8,525 nucleotides of DNA, from NCBI GenBank assembly GCA_027009095.1, contig JALVDG010000337.1, forward strand, positions 1 through 8,525, written 5' to 3'. Both the position numbers and the translations under genes were made by a program. Origin of the DNA: Thiotrichaceae bacterium. GTDB taxonomy: Bacteria; Pseudomonadota; Gammaproteobacteria; Thiotrichales; Thiotrichaceae. The notes beneath the pieces are model-generated. The model had not been told where the DNA came from, did no database searches, and was given only the letters and a program-made list of their open reading frames with translations. Position 1 is the stretch's first letter, and each line of letters starts with the position of its first letter. Shown here piece after piece: positions 6,645 through 8,525 of the stretch.

Positions 6645-8165
6645 TTAAGCATTAGAGCTTTTATCTGCATTCGTTTGGCTCTTTTTATCTTCTGCGAACC
6701 AAGGTTCTCTTGCCGTCATGATAAGTTTTGCTGCTAAATCATCATCAATGCCTTCAATTTCAGTGAGTTCATCGACTGATTGTTCGGCAAGGTCTTCCAT
6801 GGTGCAGATGGCGTGAGATGCGAGCATATTTGCTAATGCAGTGTTCATGCCTTCCATCTCTAAGAGGTCTTGCGCGGGCTTTCCACCACCCCCTGAAATT
6901 GCAAGTGTTAATAGTGCGGTGCGAGCACGGCTACGTAATTCCTCAACAATTTCTTCATCAAAGTCTTCTATTTTTAAGAATTCTTCGACAGGTACATAGG
7001 CAACCTCATCTAAACTCGTGAAGCCTTCTTCTACCAAAATGCTGGCTACCTCTGTGTCAACATCCAGTTGTTCAGAGAAGAGTGTAATACTGTGTTGAGA
7101 TTCTTTAGCACTTTTTTCTTCGGCTTCGCTTTCACTCATAACATTGAGTGTCCAGCCAGTTAATTCACTCGCAAGGCGAACATTTTGTCCGCCTTTACCG
7201 ATGGCTTGAGGTAGTTTTTCTTCTGCTACACCAATATCCATGCTTTTTTTGTCTTCGTCAACCACAATAGACAGTACTTCGGCTGGTTGCATTGCTTGTA
7301 TTATAAAACGTGCTACATCCTCATCCCAAGTAATAATGTCAACTCGTTCATTATTTAATTCGTTTGTGACGGTCTGTATGCGAGAGCCTCGCATGCCAAC
7401 GCATGCTCCAATGGGATCAAGATTGGGGAATAGGGCGTGTACTGCAATTTTTGAACGTGAGCCAGGGTCGCGAGCACAACCTACAATTTCAATCATTTCT
7501 TGACCAATTTCGGGTACTTCTAGTTTGATAAGCTCGATAAGAAATTCATTGGCGGTACGACTAACAATCATTTGTGGACCACGAGCATCTTCACGGATTT
7601 CTTTTAGTAGTCCACGCATGCGATCACCAACACGAACATTTTCACGTGGAATCATTTGATCGCGTGGTATAAGTGCTTCTGCATTATCGCCTAAATCAAG
7701 AATAACACCACGACGGTCTGTGCGCTTAACGGTACCTAGCACTAGTTGTCCTAGGCGATCTTTGAAGTTTTCAACAATGCGTTCTCGTTCTGCTTGGCGT
7801 ACTTTTTGGACGATAACTTGTTTTGCTGTTTGTGCTGCAATACGACCAAATTCGATGGATTCGATTGGTTCTTCGATATAATCACCTACTTCAAGGTTTA
7901 AACCTTTCGCTTGAGCATAGCTGTATAAAATTTGACTTTCAGGGGATTCAAATTTTGGATCTTCATCATCAATAATTTGCCAACGTCTAAAAGAATTGTA
8001 GTCACCTGTCGTGCGATCAATTTCGACGCGAATATCCATTTCCATACCGTGACGTTTTCGTGTAGCAGTGGCTAAAGCAATTTCTATTGCTTCAAAAATT
8101 ATGCTTGGGTCTACATTTTTTTCGTTGGACATGGCGTCCACAACGTACAGTATCTCTTTGCTCAT
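6645..8165 (-). CDS. nusA: Transcription termination/antitermination protein NusA
   Basis: Binds RNA polymerase and nascent RNA, promotes pausing and intrinsic termination, and takes part in antitermination complexes on rRNA operons. The 506-residue product matches E. coli NusA (495) over its length. The RNAP-binding N-terminal domain covers about 1-132 and includes FRRWQIID (59-66). An S1 domain follows at about 136-200. KH1 has GMRG at 257-260, and KH2 has GKGG at 323-326. Two acidic repeats with helix-hairpin-helix character lie at about 365-420 and 433-488, as in E. coli and other gammaproteobacteria. A Lys/Ser/Asn-rich tail ends the protein. The ATG at 8165 gives MSKEILYVVDA, matching the family start. 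AGG about ten bases upstream is a modest ribosome site. The gene follows rimP by 57 nt and lies 20 nt before infB. Confidence 0.98.
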   Translation of the reverse strand: MSKEILYVVDAMSNEKNVDPSIIFEAIEIALATATRKRHGMEMDIRVEIDRTTGDYNSFRRWQIIDDEDPKFESPESQILYSYAQAKGLNLEVGDYIEEPIESIEFGRIAAQTAKQVIVQKVRQAERERIVENFKDRLGQLVLGTVKRTDRRGVILDLGDNAEALIPRDQMIPRENVRVGDRMRGLLKEIREDARGPQMIVSRTANEFLIELIKLEVPEIGQEMIEIVGCARDPGSRSKIAVHALFPNLDPIGACVGMRGSRIQTVTNELNNERVDIITWDEDVARFIIQAMQPAEVLSIVVDEDKKSMDIGVAEEKLPQAIGKGGQNVRLASELTGWTLNVMSESEAEEKSAKESQHSITLFSEQLDVDTEVASILVEEGFTSLDEVAYVPVEEFLKIEDFDEEIVEELRSRARTALLTLAISGGGGKPAQDLLEMEGMNTALANMLASHAICTMEDLAEQSVDELTEIEGIDDDLAAKLIMTAREPWFAEDKKSQTNADKSSNA

Positions 8166-8195
8166 GTGTCTATACCTAAAAACTTAATATGCTGT

Positions 8196-8216
8196 AAATT
8201 TGGCTTTATCAAATTT
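8196..8216 (-). repeat. Small AT-rich inverted repeat between rimP and nusA
   Basis: On the minus strand AAATTTG and CAAATTT form a perfect 7-bp stem around the 7-nt loop ATAAAGC, just after the rimP stop. The stem is AT-rich and no T-tract follows, so it is not a terminator. It may be a minor processing or stability element, or chance. Confidence 0.3.
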
Positions 8217-8222
8217 GCAAAC

Positions 8223-8525
8223 TTATTCTATAACCAATCGAGTACGATCAATGACATCGAATGGGATCTCGAAAACTTCTTTATCAACTAAAATGGATAC
8301 ATGAGTTTCGGTAACTTTTTCTAAATAACCGCGAAAATTACGACGCTCACTAATCGGGGTTCTTGTGCGGATTTTTGCTAATTGACCAATGTATTGTTCA
8401 TATTGCTCTTCAGAGAAGAGTACGCGATCAATACCAGGTGATGATACTTCTAGAATATAGGAAACAGGAATGAGGTCTTCAACATCAAGAGCTGCCCCAA
8501 TTTGTCTGCTGACTTTTGAGCAGTC
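8223..8525 (-). CDS. rimP: Ribosome maturation factor RimP, C-terminal part
   Basis: Cytoplasmic factor needed for efficient 30S subunit assembly. The last 100 codons are visible, ending in TAA at 8225-8223, and the start lies beyond the window. The visible part opens inside the N-terminal domain with DCSKVSRQIGAALDVED, matching E. coli DCADVSHQVSAVLDVED. The family motif LEVSSPGIDRVLF follows (visible residues 25-37). The remainder, about 40-100, is the C-terminal SH3-like beta-barrel domain, ending FEIPFDVIDRTRLVIE. The full protein is usually about 150 residues, so about a third is missing. rimP stands first or near first in the rimP-nusA-infB operon of gammaproteobacteria, which supports the call. 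Confidence 0.95.
   Translation of the reverse strand, partial: DCSKVSRQIGAALDVEDLIPVSYILEVSSPGIDRVLFSEEQYEQYIGQLAKIRTRTPISERRNFRGYLEKVTETHVSILVDKEVFEIPFDVIDRTRLVIE

Noticed and set aside
6818..7503. Plus-strand ORFs opposite nusA (6818-7021, 7240-7503)
   Set aside because: They lie opposite the conserved NusA domains and show no coding evidence of their own.
1..8525. A novel defence, mobile or biosynthetic system
   Set aside because: Nearly all of the window is occupied by seven well-known housekeeping genes in their usual order. No transposase, integrase, repeat array, tRNA or unknown large ORF is present.

Overview
The window lies wholly in a conserved bacterial transcription and translation operon, read on the minus strand. 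In transcription order (high to low coordinate) it holds rimP (3' part), nusA, infB, rbfA, truB, rpsO and pnp (5' part). This gene order, and proteins that align by eye almost end to end with their Escherichia coli counterparts, point to a gammaproteobacterium. The DNA is AT-rich, with many poly-A/T runs and mostly A/T third positions, so an AT-rich lineage is likely. I cannot name the genus from sequence alone.

Layout: 8525-8223 is the C-terminal 100 residues of RimP (30S maturation). After 57 nt comes nusA (8165-6645), then infB 20 nt later (6624-3727), rbfA 8 nt later (3718-3356) and truB 26 nt later (3329-2406). The tight spacing suggests one transcript from rimP to truB. A 201-nt gap (2205-2405) then precedes rpsO (2204-1935), and a 149-nt gap (1786-1934) precedes pnp (1785 to the window edge). 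The second gap holds a strong intrinsic terminator and a perfect 9-bp inverted repeat in the presumed pnp leader. This is the same arrangement as the E. coli rpsO-t1-P2-pnp region, where RNase III and PNPase control pnp expression.

The genes share one theme: building and starting the ribosome and processing RNA. RimP and RbfA mature the 30S subunit, S15 is a primary 16S rRNA binder, TruB makes pseudouridine 55 in tRNA, IF-2 delivers initiator tRNA, NusA couples RNA polymerase to termination and antitermination, and PNPase degrades RNA. All seven reading frames are intact within the window, and the key catalytic and binding motifs are present.

I see no mobile element, CRISPR array, tRNA, rRNA or clearly new system. 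The least explained part is the truB-rpsO gap. On the plus strand it carries a perfect TATAAT box, a very strong Shine-Dalgarno sequence and a correctly spaced TTG start for a 27-codon ORF. On the minus strand it carries a short ORF overlapping the rpsO start and three copies of an AT-rich 10-mer. These are candidates only.
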